Below are positions 1 to 7,650 of a DNA stretch of 64,000 bases, piece after piece. Made by a program: the position numbers and the translations under genes. The notes beneath the pieces were generated by a model. That model was not told the origin of the DNA and did not search any database. It was given only the letters and a program-made list of their open reading frames with translations. Source of the stretch: JBFWYO01 sp050186335 (GTDB taxonomy: Bacteria > Pseudomonadota > Alphaproteobacteria > Bin65). Each line of letters opens with the position of its first letter. Within the stretch, counting starts at the first letter, position 1. Location: the NCBI GenBank assembly GCA_050186335.1, contig JBFWYO010000003.1, forward strand, positions 1 through 64,000. The letters are read 5' to 3'.

Positions 1-181
1 TAAAGCCGGCGCCAGACGCGAACGCATCGCCGACGCGCAGCCACGGCAGCGCAGCGGCGCTCGCGGCGACGCCGCCGATCAATTTGAGCGCGCCGCGCCG
101 GCCCAGGCGTCGGTCCAAGACCTCGTTGAAATGCGGGCCTGGTTCGGCGGCGCGGTCGGTCGGCGGGGATCGGTCGGTCAC
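1..181 (-). CDS. PhoX-family secreted phosphatase, N-terminal fragment
   Basis: Only the first 60 codons are inside the window; the gene runs off the left edge. It starts at a GTG preceded by a clear GAGGAAA ribosome site. The N-terminus contains FNEVLDRRLGRRGALK followed by a run of Gly/Ala, which is a twin-arginine export signal. A short hydrophilic leader, then an F-N-x-V-x-x-R-R stretch and a Tat motif, is characteristic of PhoX-type (DUF839) calcium-dependent phosphatases, which act in the periplasm on phosphate esters. The family call rests on the leader alone, because no catalytic residues are in view. It is divergent from the DUF6134-like gene. Confidence 0.6.
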   Translation of the reverse strand, partial: MTDRSPPTDRAAEPGPHFNEVLDRRLGRRGALKLIGGVAASAAALPWLRVGDAFASGAGF

Positions 182-307
182 GGAATTTCCTCTTGAGGCG
201 CGGCACCAGTGATGCCACGTAGATATGACACGCGTATGACGGGCCGCATGGCGCCGCCCCGGCGCGTTAGCAACGGGCCGAGACGGCCCGCGCCGGAGCG
301 ACGACAG

Positions 308-991
308 ATGCGACACGCCAATACATTATCCCGATTCTGGCGCGCGCGAACGGCGGTCCTCGCCGCGGCCACGCTTTTATCGGTGTCTGCGGCGTGCGCG
401 CCGGCGCTGGCCGCCGGGCGCGTGTCGGTTGCGACATTCGCCATTCATCACCAATCGCAAGGCGAGATCGGCACGCAGACGCTGCGCATCGAGCGCGACG
501 GCGATCGAACCGTCGTCGACGTGCGTCTCAACATCGTGGTGCGCGTGCTGGGTGTGGTGGTTCACCGGCAGGAGCAGACTCAAAAAGAAGTGTGGCGGAA
601 CGGGCGGCTGATGTCGTTCGACGCATTGGACGTCGAGAACAGCCGGCGCGCCACGGTCAGCGGCCGCGCCGACGGCGACAAATTCGTCATCGTGACCAAG
701 ACGGGACAGCGTATCGAGGCGCCGGCTTCGATCCGTACGACCTATCCGTGGTCGCCCGAGATCGCCAAGCACAAGCTGCTGATGGGCACCGGTTCGGGCG
801 AGCTGAACAACGTGCGGATCGCCCTGGTGGCGACGACGAGCTTGACCCTGGACGGCAGCGCGGTGCCCGCGGTGCATTATCGCGTGACCGGCGATTTTCA
901 GCGCGATCTCTGGTTCGCGCCGGACGGCGAGCTGTTGCAGTTCCAGTTCAAAAACGACGGCGACGCGGTCACGTTTCGCCGCAAGCGGTGA
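308..991 (+). CDS. Exported DUF6134-like protein
   Basis: A 227-residue protein of unknown function. I start it at the ATG at 308, which has a GGAG ribosome site 9 bases upstream and begins directly with a signal peptide (basic MRHANTLSRFWRAR, then a hydrophobic Ala/Leu/Val stretch, then ALAAG). An upstream GTG at 209 would add an implausible Arg-rich leader. The mature part is mostly beta strand, as in the DUF6134 family: an F-x-I-H-H-Q start, alternating charged and hydrophobic strands, the segment TTYPWSPEIAKHKLL, and a C-terminal FQRDLWFAPDGELLQFQF. It is probably periplasmic. No catalytic motif is visible. It stands alone between PhoX and the aldolase. Confidence 0.6.
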   Translation: MRHANTLSRFWRARTAVLAAATLLSVSAACAPALAAGRVSVATFAIHHQSQGEIGTQTLRIERDGDRTVVDVRLNIVVRVLGVVVHRQEQTQKEVWRNGRLMSFDALDVENSRRATVSGRADGDKFVIVTKTGQRIEAPASIRTTYPWSPEIAKHKLLMGTGSGELNNVRIALVATTSLTLDGSAVPAVHYRVTGDFQRDLWFAPDGELLQFQFKNDGDAVTFRRKR

Positions 992-1166
992 CCGCGGCAC
1001 CGGCCGAAGCCCGCGCGACGCCTGGCTTTGCGGCCTGCTGATCCGATCGCCCCGTGGGCGCGTAGCATATATGACCTCCTCGAACCGCGATGCGCCCGCC
1101 CCCGCCGGCGGCATCGTTGCCGGCCCCGCCCCTCCGCTCCCCAAAGCACCGGGGCCGGATTCCAGA

Positions 1167-1201
1167 GCCGCCCGCGATCCCTCTCGCGGGCGGCTTTTTT
1201 T
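1167..1201 (+). terminator. Rho-independent terminator
   Basis: Perfect 11-bp GC-rich stem (GCCGCCCGCGA / TCGCGGGCGGC) with a 6-base loop, followed by seven T on the plus strand. It lies 175 bases after the DUF6134-like gene and 80 bases before the aldolase, so it ends transcription of the former. Confidence 0.9.
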
Positions 1202-1282
1202 CGGCTCGAAACCGGATGACGCACGCACGGACGCTGCGCATAATGCCGGCCCGCCCGGAATTCTCCTTTCCACGGAAGTGAC

Positions 1283-2059
1283 ATGGTTCGCAAGAATGCG
1301 CTGAAACAACGCCTGCGCGGGGGCAAGAAATCGATCGGCTGTTGGCTGATGTCGAACAACGCGCTGGCGGCCGAAGTGCTGGCGCACTGCGGCTACGATT
1401 GCCTGATCGCCGATCACGAGCACGGGCCGGGCGACTTCGTCGGCCTGGCGCACCAGCTTGCCGCGATCGGCGCCAGCGGGCCGACCACACTGGCGCGCGT
1501 GCCGTGGAACGATCCGGTCTACATCAAACGCGCCCTCGATACCGGGCTCGAGGGCATCATGTCGCCGATGATCGAGAGCGCGGCGCAGGCCAAGCAGCTG
1601 GTCGACGCCTGCTTCTATCCGCCGAAAGGCACGCGCGGCTGCGCCACGGGTGCGATTCGGGCGACCATGTACGGGGCCGACGCGCTGGAGTATTTCGACC
1701 AGGTCAACGACAACCTACTGGTCATCGCGCAGATCGAGACGCCCAAGGGCGTCGCCGCGATCGAGGACATCGCCGCGGTCGACGGCATCGACATGCTGCT
1801 GATCGGCCCGACCGACCTGACCGTCAACATGGGCGGTCGCCCCGGCACCCAGGTGGGGGTCATCGCGGAGACGATCGCGGCTGCGGAAAAGCGCATCCTG
1901 GCCACCGGCAAGCTGCTCGGATCGGTCCTGTTCGGCGGCGCCACGCCGCAGCAGATGTTCGATCGTGGATACAATTTGATCATTGCTGGCACTGAGATGA
2001 GCTTGTTGCGTAACGCCGCTGCGGCTCAGGTAAGGGCTCACAGGGAAAAGAACCCCTGA
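1283..2059 (+). CDS. HpaI/HpcH-type class II aldolase
   Basis: A 258-residue protein of normal length for the HpcH/HpaI aldolase family (divalent-metal pyruvate aldolases such as 4-hydroxy-2-oxoheptanedioate and 2-dehydro-3-deoxyglucarate aldolase). Family signatures are in order: IADHEHG near residues 43-49 (catalytic His and acidic partner), the phosphate/carboxylate-binding ARVPWND near 73, the glycine-rich GTRGCATG loop, the metal-ligand Glu in IAQIETPKG and the metal-ligand Asp in IGPTDLTVNMG. It probably cleaves or forms a 2-keto acid in the cytoplasm. The substrate cannot be read from sequence. It has its own GGAAG ribosome site and no obvious operon partner apart from the damaged reductase gene after it. 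Confidence 0.85.
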   Translation: MVRKNALKQRLRGGKKSIGCWLMSNNALAAEVLAHCGYDCLIADHEHGPGDFVGLAHQLAAIGASGPTTLARVPWNDPVYIKRALDTGLEGIMSPMIESAAQAKQLVDACFYPPKGTRGCATGAIRATMYGADALEYFDQVNDNLLVIAQIETPKGVAAIEDIAAVDGIDMLLIGPTDLTVNMGGRPGTQVGVIAETIAAAEKRILATGKLLGSVLFGGATPQQMFDRGYNLIIAGTEMSLLRNAAAAQVRAHREKNP

Positions 2060-2081
2060 TTGCATATAAAACGAGGCTGGC

Positions 2082-2416
2082 GTGGCGGGCAGCGCGAACC
2101 GGCAATGGTTCCTGGCGGCGCTCCGGAAAATTGCGCCTGTGTGAAAGACACACTCAGCGCCGACGCGGCGGTCGACTACAAGGCCGAGCCGAACCTGCGC
2201 GCCGCGTGCCCGAACGGCGTCGATGTGTTCTTCGACAATGTCGGCGGCACGATCTTCGATACCGTGCTGTCGCTGATCAACATGAAGGCGCGGCTGATCG
2301 TGTGCGGCAATATCGCAGCTGCTGCGCGTGGCGTCGGAGCGAGTCTGAGCCGCGCCTCCCGGCGCCGTGCTGCTTGCGCAGGCCGCCGCAAAAGGCGACC
2401 CTGCACGCCGCATTAA
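2082..2416 (+). pseudogene. Internally deleted, frameshifted duplicate of the CurA-like reductase
   Basis: A decayed copy of the intact gene that follows. A GTG with a GAGG ribosome site begins VAGSANRQWFLAAL, matching MAGKINRQWILAAR, the first 14 residues of the intact copy. That frame stops within 21 codons. The matching sequence then resumes in another frame with VKDTLSADAAVDYKAEPNL, continuing through GVDVFFDNVGGTIFDTV to CGNIA. This corresponds to about residues 188-245 of the intact protein. About 170 codons are missing between the two parts, and similarity ends soon after CGNIA in Arg/Ala-rich nonsense. The residual similarity indicates an old tandem duplication that lost its cofactor-binding core. 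No functional product is expected. Confidence 0.85.
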
Positions 2417-2431
2417 CGCGAGGAGGCGGCG

Positions 2432-3454
2432 ATGGCGGGCAAGATCAACCGGCAATGGATTCTGGCGGCGCGGCCGCCGGCCGAGCCGCAAGTATCCAAT
2501 TTCAAGCTGGTCGAGCAGCCGATCCCGAAGCCGGGCGACGGCGAGATCCTGATCCGCGCCGTGTACCTTTCGCTCGACCCTTATATGCGCGGACGCATGC
2601 GCGAGGGAAAATCGTACGTCCCGCCGGTGGCGCTGGGTGCGGTCATGGAGGGCGGCGTGGTCGGCCAGGTGATGGAGAGCCGCAACCCCGGCTTCAAGCC
2701 CGGCGACTACGTGGAAAGCCGCATCGGCTGGCAGGAATACGCGGTCAGCGACGGCAAGGGCGTGCGCGTGATCGATCCCGGCCTCGCGCCGATCTCGACC
2801 GCGCTCGGCGTGCTCGGCATGCCGGGGATGACGGCATATTTCGGCACGTTCGACGTGGCGCAGCCGAAGGCCGGCGAAACCTTCGTGGTCACCGCCGCAT
2901 CGGGTGCCGTGGGCGCGCTGGTCATGCAGATCGGCAAGATCGTCGGCTGCCGGATGGTCGGCATCGCCGGCGGCAAGGCCAAATGCGACTACGTCAAGAC
3001 CGAGCTGGGCGCGGACGCGGTGATCGACTATCGCGGCACCAAGGATCTGCGCGCCGACCTGAAGGCGGCCTGTCCCGACGGCGTCGATGTCTTTTTCGAC
3101 AATGTCGGCGGATCGATCTTCGACGCCGTGATCAGCCGGATCAATCTGCGCGCGCGCATCGCGATCTGCGGCATGATCGCCGAGTACAATCTGGAGAAGC
3201 CCGAACTGGCGCCGCGGCCGACGCCGCATCTGCTGATCAACCGCGCGCGCATCGAAGGCTTCATCGTGTTCGACTTTGCCAAACGCTATCCGGAAGGGAT
3301 GCGCCAGATGGCCGAATGGATCAAGCAGGGCAAGCTGAAATACAAGGAAGACATCATCGACGGGTTCGAGCACGCGCCGCGCGCGCTGCTGCGCCTGTTC
3401 AAGGGCGAGAATTTCGGAAAACAATTGGTGCGCGTGGCGCCCGAGCAAATCTAG
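2432..3454 (+). CDS. curA: NADP-dependent MDR oxidoreductase, CurA/leukotriene B4 dehydrogenase type
   Basis: A 340-residue zinc-independent medium-chain dehydrogenase/reductase. The start has a strong GAGGAGG ribosome site. Features in order: the N-terminal NRQWILAARPPAEP signature of the leukotriene B4 12-hydroxydehydrogenase/CurA branch, SLDPYMRGRM near residues 47-56, GMPGMTAYFG near 128, the nucleotide-binding VTAASGAVGALVMQ near 152-165, and GVDVFFDNVGG near 220. Relatives reduce the C=C bond of alpha,beta-unsaturated ketones with NADPH in the cytoplasm. The symbol is by family resemblance, and curcumin reduction itself is not implied. The gene is intact, whereas the copy upstream is destroyed. 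Confidence 0.82.
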   Translation: MAGKINRQWILAARPPAEPQVSNFKLVEQPIPKPGDGEILIRAVYLSLDPYMRGRMREGKSYVPPVALGAVMEGGVVGQVMESRNPGFKPGDYVESRIGWQEYAVSDGKGVRVIDPGLAPISTALGVLGMPGMTAYFGTFDVAQPKAGETFVVTAASGAVGALVMQIGKIVGCRMVGIAGGKAKCDYVKTELGADAVIDYRGTKDLRADLKAACPDGVDVFFDNVGGSIFDAVISRINLRARIAICGMIAEYNLEKPELAPRPTPHLLINRARIEGFIVFDFAKRYPEGMRQMAEWIKQGKLKYKEDIIDGFEHAPRALLRLFKGENFGKQLVRVAPEQI

Positions 3455-3481
3455 CCGCGCCGAGTATTCGAACGCCGGCCG

Positions 3482-4906
3482 CTACGCGAGCTTCATCAGG
3501 AAGCGTACGATCTTGCGCGTGCGCTCGGTGAACAGCTTGGGCATGAAATAGGTGCCGGCGGCGCGTTTGGAAATTTCCGACAAGGTCGGGTACGGCGCGA
3601 TCACGCCGGCCATGGCGCCGATCTTGAGCTTGTTCTGGATCGCCAGCGCCCACGGCAGCAGCAGATCGCCGGCATCGGCGCCGACGATGGTGGCGCCCAG
3701 GATGTGCCCGCGCCGGGTCGTCAGCACCTTGACGAAGCCGTCGGTCGTGCGTTCGGCCTGGGCGCGGTCGTTTTCGCGATACGGCCAGCGCAGCACGGAA
3801 ATCTCCCCGTGCTGCGTTTTGGCGTCGCTTTCGTTGAGGCCGACTTGCGCCAGCTGCGGGTCGGTGTAGGTGACCCACGGCACGGCGCGGTAATCGACTT
3901 TCGCCGGCAGGCGGAACAGCGCATTCCGAATCACGATGCCGGCGTGATAGCCGGCAATGTGGGTGAACTGATAGCCGCCCGCCACGTCGCCGACCGCGAA
4001 CACGCGCTTGTTGCTGGAGCGCAGGCGCGCATCGACCTGAATGCCTTTCTTGCTGTAGATGATTCCGGCCTGCTCCAGACCGAGCCCCTCGACGTTGGGA
4101 ATACGCCCGGCCGCGACCAAGACGTGCGAGCCGGAAACGGTTTCGGCCTTGCCGCCGTGCTCGATGCGCACGTCGATGCCGCCGGGAGACTGGTCGATGC
4201 GCGCGATCCTGATGCCTTCGCGAATCTCGACGCCGTCGCGGCGCAGCCGGCGGCGAACGATCTCTGCCGCTTCCGGATCGTCCTTGCCGAGCAGCGTCAT
4301 GACTTCGAGCACGCTGACGCGCACGCCCAATTGCCTGAACGCCTGCGCCATTTCGCAACCGATCGGGCCGCCGCCGATGACGATCAGATGCCGTGGGAGC
4401 GCCGCGAGATCGAAGATCGTTTCGTTGGTCAGGTGCGGCACGTCGGCCAGGCCAGGAATCGGGGGCACGCCGGCGCGCGAGCCGGTTGCCACGGCAAACC
4501 ATTTGGCGCGGATGCGCCGCCCGCCGGCTTCGATCTCGCGCCGCCCGACGAATTTGGCCGACGCCGATACGACCTCGACGCCGAGCGCGCGATACCGCTC
4601 GACCGAATCGACCGGCGCGATTTCGGCGATCACGCCCTGAACGTGGGCATGGACGCGCGCAAAATCGACCGCGGCGGGCGCCGGCGCCACCCCGAACGGC
4701 GCACCACGGCCGAGCGCGTGCGCGGCGCGACCGGCGGCCAGCAGCGCCTTCGACGGCACGCAGCCGTAATTGAGACAATCGCCGCCCATCTTGTGGCGTT
4801 CGACCAAAACCGTTCTGGCGCCGAGTTGCGCCGCACCGGCCGCGATCGACAATCCGCCGGATCCGCCGCCGATCACGCATACGTCGACGTCTTGAATGTC
4901 GCTCAT
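3482..4906 (-). CDS. Lpd/MerA-like FAD-dependent disulfide oxidoreductase
   Basis: A 474-residue pyridine nucleotide-disulfide oxidoreductase. The ATG at 4906 has a GGGAGC ribosome site and is followed directly by the FAD-binding VCVIGGGSGGLSIAAG. The redox motif GGDCLNYGCVPSKALL (paired Cys), the NAD-binding VIGGGPIGCEMAQAF, the second FAD contact VFAVGDVAGG and a dimerisation domain are all present. In true dihydrolipoamide dehydrogenases the C-terminal HPT motif supplies the catalytic base. Here it reads APYPTLSEI, with Tyr at about position 439 in place of His. This, with the basic C-terminal helix, points to the poorly characterised MerA-like branch rather than the dehydrogenase-complex E3. 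No 2-oxoacid dehydrogenase subunits lie nearby. It converges with the CurA-like gene. Confidence 0.8.
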   Translation of the reverse strand: MSDIQDVDVCVIGGGSGGLSIAAGAAQLGARTVLVERHKMGGDCLNYGCVPSKALLAAGRAAHALGRGAPFGVAPAPAAVDFARVHAHVQGVIAEIAPVDSVERYRALGVEVVSASAKFVGRREIEAGGRRIRAKWFAVATGSRAGVPPIPGLADVPHLTNETIFDLAALPRHLIVIGGGPIGCEMAQAFRQLGVRVSVLEVMTLLGKDDPEAAEIVRRRLRRDGVEIREGIRIARIDQSPGGIDVRIEHGGKAETVSGSHVLVAAGRIPNVEGLGLEQAGIIYSKKGIQVDARLRSSNKRVFAVGDVAGGYQFTHIAGYHAGIVIRNALFRLPAKVDYRAVPWVTYTDPQLAQVGLNESDAKTQHGEISVLRWPYRENDRAQAERTTDGFVKVLTTRRGHILGATIVGADAGDLLLPWALAIQNKLKIGAMAGVIAPYPTLSEISKRAAGTYFMPKLFTERTRKIVRFLMKLA

Positions 4907-5105
4907 CCCGCCCGGCTCCCCGCTTGCGGCCCGACGCCGCGACGACACAGCGCGCCGTCCTGGCAATCATAGCGTACAAGGCCGGCGCGCAATTGTCTCA
5001 CGGTGCGGCGCGGATCATAATCGCGCCCGGGCGCGCGGCGTTTGCGTCACATCCGCCCGCGGGAACCGCTCCCGCCTGAGGCGCCGGATAACGATGGAGA
5101 GAACG

Positions 5106-5822
5106 ATGGCAGCCAAAACCCATCCGGCGTCGCGTCGACGTTTCCTGGCGGTTTCCGCGGCGACGGCCGGCCTTGTCGCGATCGGCGGATCCGCCATGCC
5201 GTTCGTCGCGCGGGCCCAGCCGGCCGGCAAGCTCGTCGTGCCGAAACTGCCGTACGCGGACAATGCGCTGGCGCCGGTGATCTCCGCGCAAACGATCGGC
5301 TTCCATTACGGCAAGCACCATATCGGTTATGCCGACGCGGCCAACCGCATGCTGGAAACCGATGCGCTGCACGACCAACCGCTGATCGAGATCATCAAGT
5401 CGACCGTCGGCAATCCCGGCAAGGCCGCCTTGTTCAACGCGGCGGCGCAAGTGTGGAACCATACGTTCTACTGGAACAGCCTGCGGCCGAACGGCGGCGG
5501 CAAGCCTTCGGGCCGGCTGGCCGGCATGATCGAAGCGTCGTTCGGCGATTTCGACAAGTTCAAAGCCGCGTTCGCCGCACTGACGATCGGCCAATTCGCC
5601 AGCGGCTGGGGCTGGCTGTGCAGAGAAGGCGGAAAGCTGACGTTGCGCCGCACCGGCAACGCTGACACGCCGGTGTACGTTCAGGGCGTCAAGCCGCTGC
5701 TGACCATCGACGTATGGGAGCACGCCTATTATCTCGATTACCAGAATCGCCGCACCGATTACGTCAATGCGGTGATCGACAAGCTGATCAACTGGGAATT
5801 CGCCGACCGGAATCTCGGATAG
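5106..5822 (+). CDS. sodB: Tat-exported iron superoxide dismutase
   Basis: A 238-residue Fe/Mn superoxide dismutase converting superoxide to oxygen and peroxide. The start at 5106, preceded by GGAGAG, gives a twin-arginine leader (HPASRRRFLAVSA, then a hydrophobic segment ending ARAQPAG), so the enzyme should be exported folded. Metal ligands are visible at about H67 (FHYGKHH), H119 (VWNHTFYWNS), D202 and H206 (IDVWEHAYYLDY). The AAQVWNH glutamine and the FASGWGWL segment favour the iron type. The catalytic part has normal length (about 195 residues); only the leader is extra. It is monocistronic, with the neighbours on the opposite strand. Confidence 0.9.
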   Translation: MAAKTHPASRRRFLAVSAATAGLVAIGGSAMPFVARAQPAGKLVVPKLPYADNALAPVISAQTIGFHYGKHHIGYADAANRMLETDALHDQPLIEIIKSTVGNPGKAALFNAAAQVWNHTFYWNSLRPNGGGKPSGRLAGMIEASFGDFDKFKAAFAALTIGQFASGWGWLCREGGKLTLRRTGNADTPVYVQGVKPLLTIDVWEHAYYLDYQNRRTDYVNAVIDKLINWEFADRNLG

Positions 5823-5919
5823 GACGCCCGAGCGCGGCATGACGGCAAGCCAGGCGGAGTATTCTCGACCCGGCGTCGCGGCCGCGTGCCGACGCCGATG
5901 CGCGCCTGGCTTGCGCCGC

Positions 5920-6891
5920 CTAGAGCGGCGTCAGCGGTTTCCTGCCGGTCATGACGGCGGCGATATTGTCGAGTGCCAGATTGCCCATGGCGTCGCGGGT
6001 TTCGACCGTGGCGCTGCCCAGGTGCGGCAGCAGAAAGGTGTTCGGCAGCTTCGGGTATTCGGGATGCATGCGGGGCTCGCCGCGATAGACGTCCAACCCG
6101 GCCGCCGCCACGTGGCCGGATTTGAGCGCGGCGATCAGCGCCTCGTCGTCGACCACGTCGCCGCGCGCGGTGTTCACCACGATGGCCCCCTTGGGCAGCA
6201 GCGCGATGCGCCGCGCATCGAGCAGATTCCGTGTTTCGGGCGTGGACGGGCAATGCATCGACAGAAAGTCGCAGTGCGGCATCAGCGCGTCGACATCGGC
6301 GTGGAAGGCCGCACCGGCTTCGAGTTCGGCGGCAAGCCGCGTGCGGTTGTAATAGTGAATTTCCATGCCGAAGCCGCGCGCGCGCCGCGCCACGGCGCGG
6401 CCGATGCGACCCATGCCGACGATGCCGAGCCGTTTGCCGGATACATGGGTGCCGAGCAGGAACATCATGTTCCAGGATTTCCATTGCCCGGCGCGGATCA
6501 GCGCTTCGCCTTCGTGCGCGCGGCGCGCGGCGCCGAGCATCAGCAGCAGGGCGATATCCGCGGTGGCGTCGGTCAGCACGTCGGGCGTGTTGGTGGCGAC
6601 GATGCCGCGCGCCTTGGCCGCGGCAACGTCGATATGCTCGAAACCGACCGAGACGGTGGCGATTACTTTAATGGTGCCCGGCAGGCGCGCGATGATTTCG
6701 GCGCTCATTTTTTCCGACGGCGTCAGCAGCAGCGCGTCGTAGCCGTTCGCCTTGGCAATCAACTCGTCGGTCGCATATAGGCGATCGTCCTGATTGAGCG
6801 TGGCTTCGAAATCGCGCGCGAGCCGCGCCGCGATGGCGGGCGGCACCAGGCGCGTTACCAGGACTTTCGGCTTTGTTGCGGCGGCGTTCAT
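5920..6891 (-). CDS. D-2-hydroxyacid dehydrogenase (glyoxylate/hydroxypyruvate reductase type)
   Basis: A 323-residue D-isomer-specific 2-hydroxyacid dehydrogenase. I use the ATG at 6891 (ribosome site GGGAGC) rather than a start 18 codons upstream. It shows an N-terminal substrate domain, the SVGFEHIDV hinge, the NAD(P)-binding GIVGMGRIGRAVARRA, the catalytic arginine in VNTARGDVVDD, the catalytic glutamate in GLDVYRGEP and the histidine in LLPHLGSAT. This branch usually reduces glyoxylate or hydroxypyruvate to glycolate or D-glycerate. It is monocistronic, and its promoter region is shared with the divergent exported deaminase-like gene. Confidence 0.85.
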   Translation of the reverse strand: MNAAATKPKVLVTRLVPPAIAARLARDFEATLNQDDRLYATDELIAKANGYDALLLTPSEKMSAEIIARLPGTIKVIATVSVGFEHIDVAAAKARGIVATNTPDVLTDATADIALLLMLGAARRAHEGEALIRAGQWKSWNMMFLLGTHVSGKRLGIVGMGRIGRAVARRARGFGMEIHYYNRTRLAAELEAGAAFHADVDALMPHCDFLSMHCPSTPETRNLLDARRIALLPKGAIVVNTARGDVVDDEALIAALKSGHVAAAGLDVYRGEPRMHPEYPKLPNTFLLPHLGSATVETRDAMGNLALDNIAAVMTGRKPLTPL

Positions 6892-6986
6892 CGGCTCCCC
6901 CAAACGGTTCCGGCGCGACTTTACCGGAACGACGCCGGCATGCAATCTGTGGCGGTAGACTTAATGCGTATCGAAAGGCGCAGGCG

Positions 6987-7487
6987 ATGAAGCTTCCTCA
7001 CCGGCCGGCCGCGGCGACGTCGTACGGCAGGCGGCATATCCTGCTCGGTCTAGCGGGCGTGCTGGGCGGCGGCGCGACAATCGGCCAATTCCGCCCGGTG
7101 GCGGCGCAAAACGCGCTTCCGCCGATCCCACAACCCAACGAAACGACGCGCGCTTCGTTCATGCACCGCGCGTTCGAGATGCGCGAGCTCGCATCGCGCA
7201 GCGGCGATCAGGCGTTCGGCGGCGTGGTCGTCCTGCATGGGCGCATCGTCGGCCAGGCGGCGTCCGCAGTGATCGTGCGCCATGACCCGACTGCGCATGC
7301 GGACATCGAAGCGATCCGCGATGCCGCCCGCCGGCTTGGCACGCGCGACCTGTCGGGCGCCGAATTGTACGTGACCTCGAAACCGTGCCCGATGTGCGAA
7401 ACCGCGGCCTATTGGGCCAATATCGCGCGCGTTTACTGGGGCGAGTCCGCCACCGACGCCGGCGCGCCGCGCTATCCCAACTGCTGA
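6987..7487 (+). CDS. Tat-exported cytidine/guanine deaminase-fold protein
   Basis: A 166-residue protein with a twin-arginine-like leader (SYGRRHILLGLAGVLGG, cleavage near VAAQN) followed by a zinc-dependent nucleoside deaminase domain. The zinc ligands are present: His in TAHADIEAI (about H104) and two Cys in KPCPMCETA (C134, C137). The proton-shuttle glutamate normally found in the H-A-E motif is Asp here (about D106). The C-terminal YWANIARVYWGES matches the tadA/guanine-deaminase group. Export of this fold is unusual, so the substrate may be extracytoplasmic, or activity may be lost. The gene is monocistronic. A short inverted repeat follows but has no T-run. Confidence 0.7.
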   Translation: MKLPHRPAAATSYGRRHILLGLAGVLGGGATIGQFRPVAAQNALPPIPQPNETTRASFMHRAFEMRELASRSGDQAFGGVVVLHGRIVGQAASAVIVRHDPTAHADIEAIRDAARRLGTRDLSGAELYVTSKPCPMCETAAYWANIARVYWGESATDAGAPRYPNC

Positions 7488-7584
7488 CGTAGGTTACGCG
7501 CGTTCATTGAGACGCGCTCGTCATCGTTAATTTTCATTTGAAGGTTCGCTTTCCGACCAAACCGGGGCCGATCAGGACACGGCC

Positions 7585-7613
7585 TTGGTCATTATGTGCA
7601 TTCTTGGTATAAG
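7585..7613 (+). promoter_or_regulatory. Sigma-70-like promoter of the outer membrane protein gene
   Basis: TTGGTC and TATAAG hexamers separated by exactly 17 bases, in a locally AT-rich stretch. Transcription would start near 7620, about 30 bases before the ATG at 7651, which has a purine-rich GAGGGGGGAA ribosome site. Read by eye only. Confidence 0.5.
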
Positions 7614-7650
7614 AGAAATCCTGTTCGTCACGTCGTCGAGGGGGGAATCC

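Noticed and set aside
209..307. Upstream GTG/ATG starts for the DUF6134-like gene
   Set aside because: They add an Arg/Pro-rich leader ahead of a normal signal peptide. The ATG at 308 has the better ribosome site.
7498..7517. GCGCGT / ACGCGC hairpin after the exported deaminase-like gene
   Set aside because: Only 6 base pairs with an 8-base loop and no T-run, so not a convincing terminator.
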